Assembly: GCA_900549855.1 (NCBI GenBank)
Contig: URPS01000053.1
Span: 1 to 14,455 of the forward strand
DNA: 14,455 bases
Reading direction: 5' to 3'
Source: an uncultured bacterium
GTDB lineage: Bacteria; Cyanobacteriota; Vampirovibrionia; Gastranaerophilales; Gastranaerophilaceae
Both the position numbers and the translations under genes were made by a program. Of this stretch, positions 14,207-14,455 are shown one piece after another (position 1 is the stretch's first letter; the number at the start of each line of letters is the position of its first letter). The notes beneath the pieces are model-generated. The model ran no database searches. It was not told the DNA's origin and was given only the letters and a program-made list of their open reading frames with translations.

Positions 14207-14241
14207 AACAAAAAGACTTCCGAATAGGAAGTCTTTTTGTT
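14207..14241 (+). terminator. Rho-independent terminator of the M16 peptidase gene
   Basis: A 15-bp perfect stem (AACAAAAAGACTTCC with GGAAGTCTTTTTGTT) closes a GAATA loop, 15 bases after the stop. The A-rich left and T-rich right ends make it usable on either strand. Confidence 0.93.
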
Positions 14242-14392
14242 ATATTTTGAAACAAAACTACTAGGGAAAAACAAAAGCGAACATTCTGTACAAACATATA
14301 TTCCACTTTCATCAGTACTTCTATGGATTTTTTTCTATAAATTGCAAGGTTTTAAAGAATTTGCATAGAAAAATTTTTACAAAATGTTTGTC

Positions 14393-14421
14393 TTGACAAT
14401 TTGTTAGGCATACCTTACAAT
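14393..14421 (+). promoter_or_regulatory. Consensus sigma-70-type promoter of the gene at the right edge
   Basis: TTGACA (14393-14398), a 17-base spacer and TACAAT (14416-14421) form the best promoter in the window. A start near 14428 gives a leader of about 16 bases with AAGGAG at 14430-14435. Between the preceding terminator and this promoter (14242-14392) I see only AT-rich sequence. Confidence 0.88.
14402..14419. promoter_or_regulatory. Operator-like dyad overlapping the promoter spacer and -10 box
   Basis: TGTTAGGCA meets TACCTTACA head to head; the half-sites match as inverted copies at 7 of 9 positions. The core TTAGG-N4-CCTTA resembles operators of DtxR/MntR-type metal-dependent repressors, and its position would block RNA polymerase. 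The regulator identity is inference. Confidence 0.5.
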
Positions 14422-14443
14422 CATGTCATAAGGAGAAATTATT

Positions 14444-14455
14444 ATGGTAAATTAT
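14444..14455 (+). CDS. Start of an unidentified gene (partial)
   Basis: ATG at 14444 follows AAGGAG (14430-14435) by 8 bases and a consensus promoter. Only Met-Val-Asn-Tyr is visible before the window ends, so the product cannot be named. If the upstream dyad is a metal-repressor site, a metal-uptake or metal-storage gene would be expected. Confidence 0.75.

Overview
The window is AT-rich and reads as a chromosomal segment of a bacterium using the standard code (TGA is a stop in dprA). Most genes carry an AAGGAG-type ribosome binding site, and the one tRNA does not encode its CCA end. The 905-residue protein at 9388-12105 has an N-terminal 'KINAIG...ISFRSGN' segment and a C-terminal 'VHFGGKTKK' plus membrane segment. 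That style, with the glycogen genes, recalls gut Melainabacteria/Gastranaerophilales (non-photosynthetic relatives of Cyanobacteria). The assignment is from memory and tentative.

Layout. 1-733: the 3' end of an unrecognised gene, a strong terminator, a gene-free stretch rich in small hairpins, a tRNA-Arg(TCT) on the minus strand and a purine-rich repeat. 734-2700 (minus): an overlapping two-component pair. The kinase has no sensor domain, and its partner is a receiver / degenerate GGDEF / receiver protein. 2710-2828: a long palindrome built of 8-nt units. 2838-6554 (minus): genes for single-strand-DNA handling, namely a PC4-like protein, topoisomerase I and DprA; dprA and topA overlap by ATGA. 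6634-8376 (minus): a GT35 alpha-glucan phosphorylase homologue with its terminator. 8583-9223: a small cupin gene between two more octamer-built palindromes. 9388-12105 (plus): a large GT5 glycogen-synthase-like protein with a C-terminal membrane segment. 12166-14192 (plus): a glyoxalase II-like metallo-hydrolase and an M16 zinc peptidase. The window ends just inside a new gene behind a consensus promoter that overlaps a dyad resembling a metal-regulator operator.

How the parts fit. The kinase and receiver protein should form one signalling unit. DprA, TopA and the PC4-like protein all act on single-stranded DNA. The two glucan proteins suggest storage-polysaccharide metabolism, but both have lost residues normally essential for catalysis: the PLP lysine of the phosphorylase is Ser430, and the synthase KxGG lysine and catalytic glutamate are Asn65 and Ala647. 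They are either divergent enzymes or regulatory/structural pseudoenzymes.

The most unusual DNA features are the three intergenic palindromes at 2710-2828, 8583-8658 and 9033-9223. Their arms are tandem octamers of about seven fixed bases and one variable base, and mismatches between arms recur at 8-base steps.
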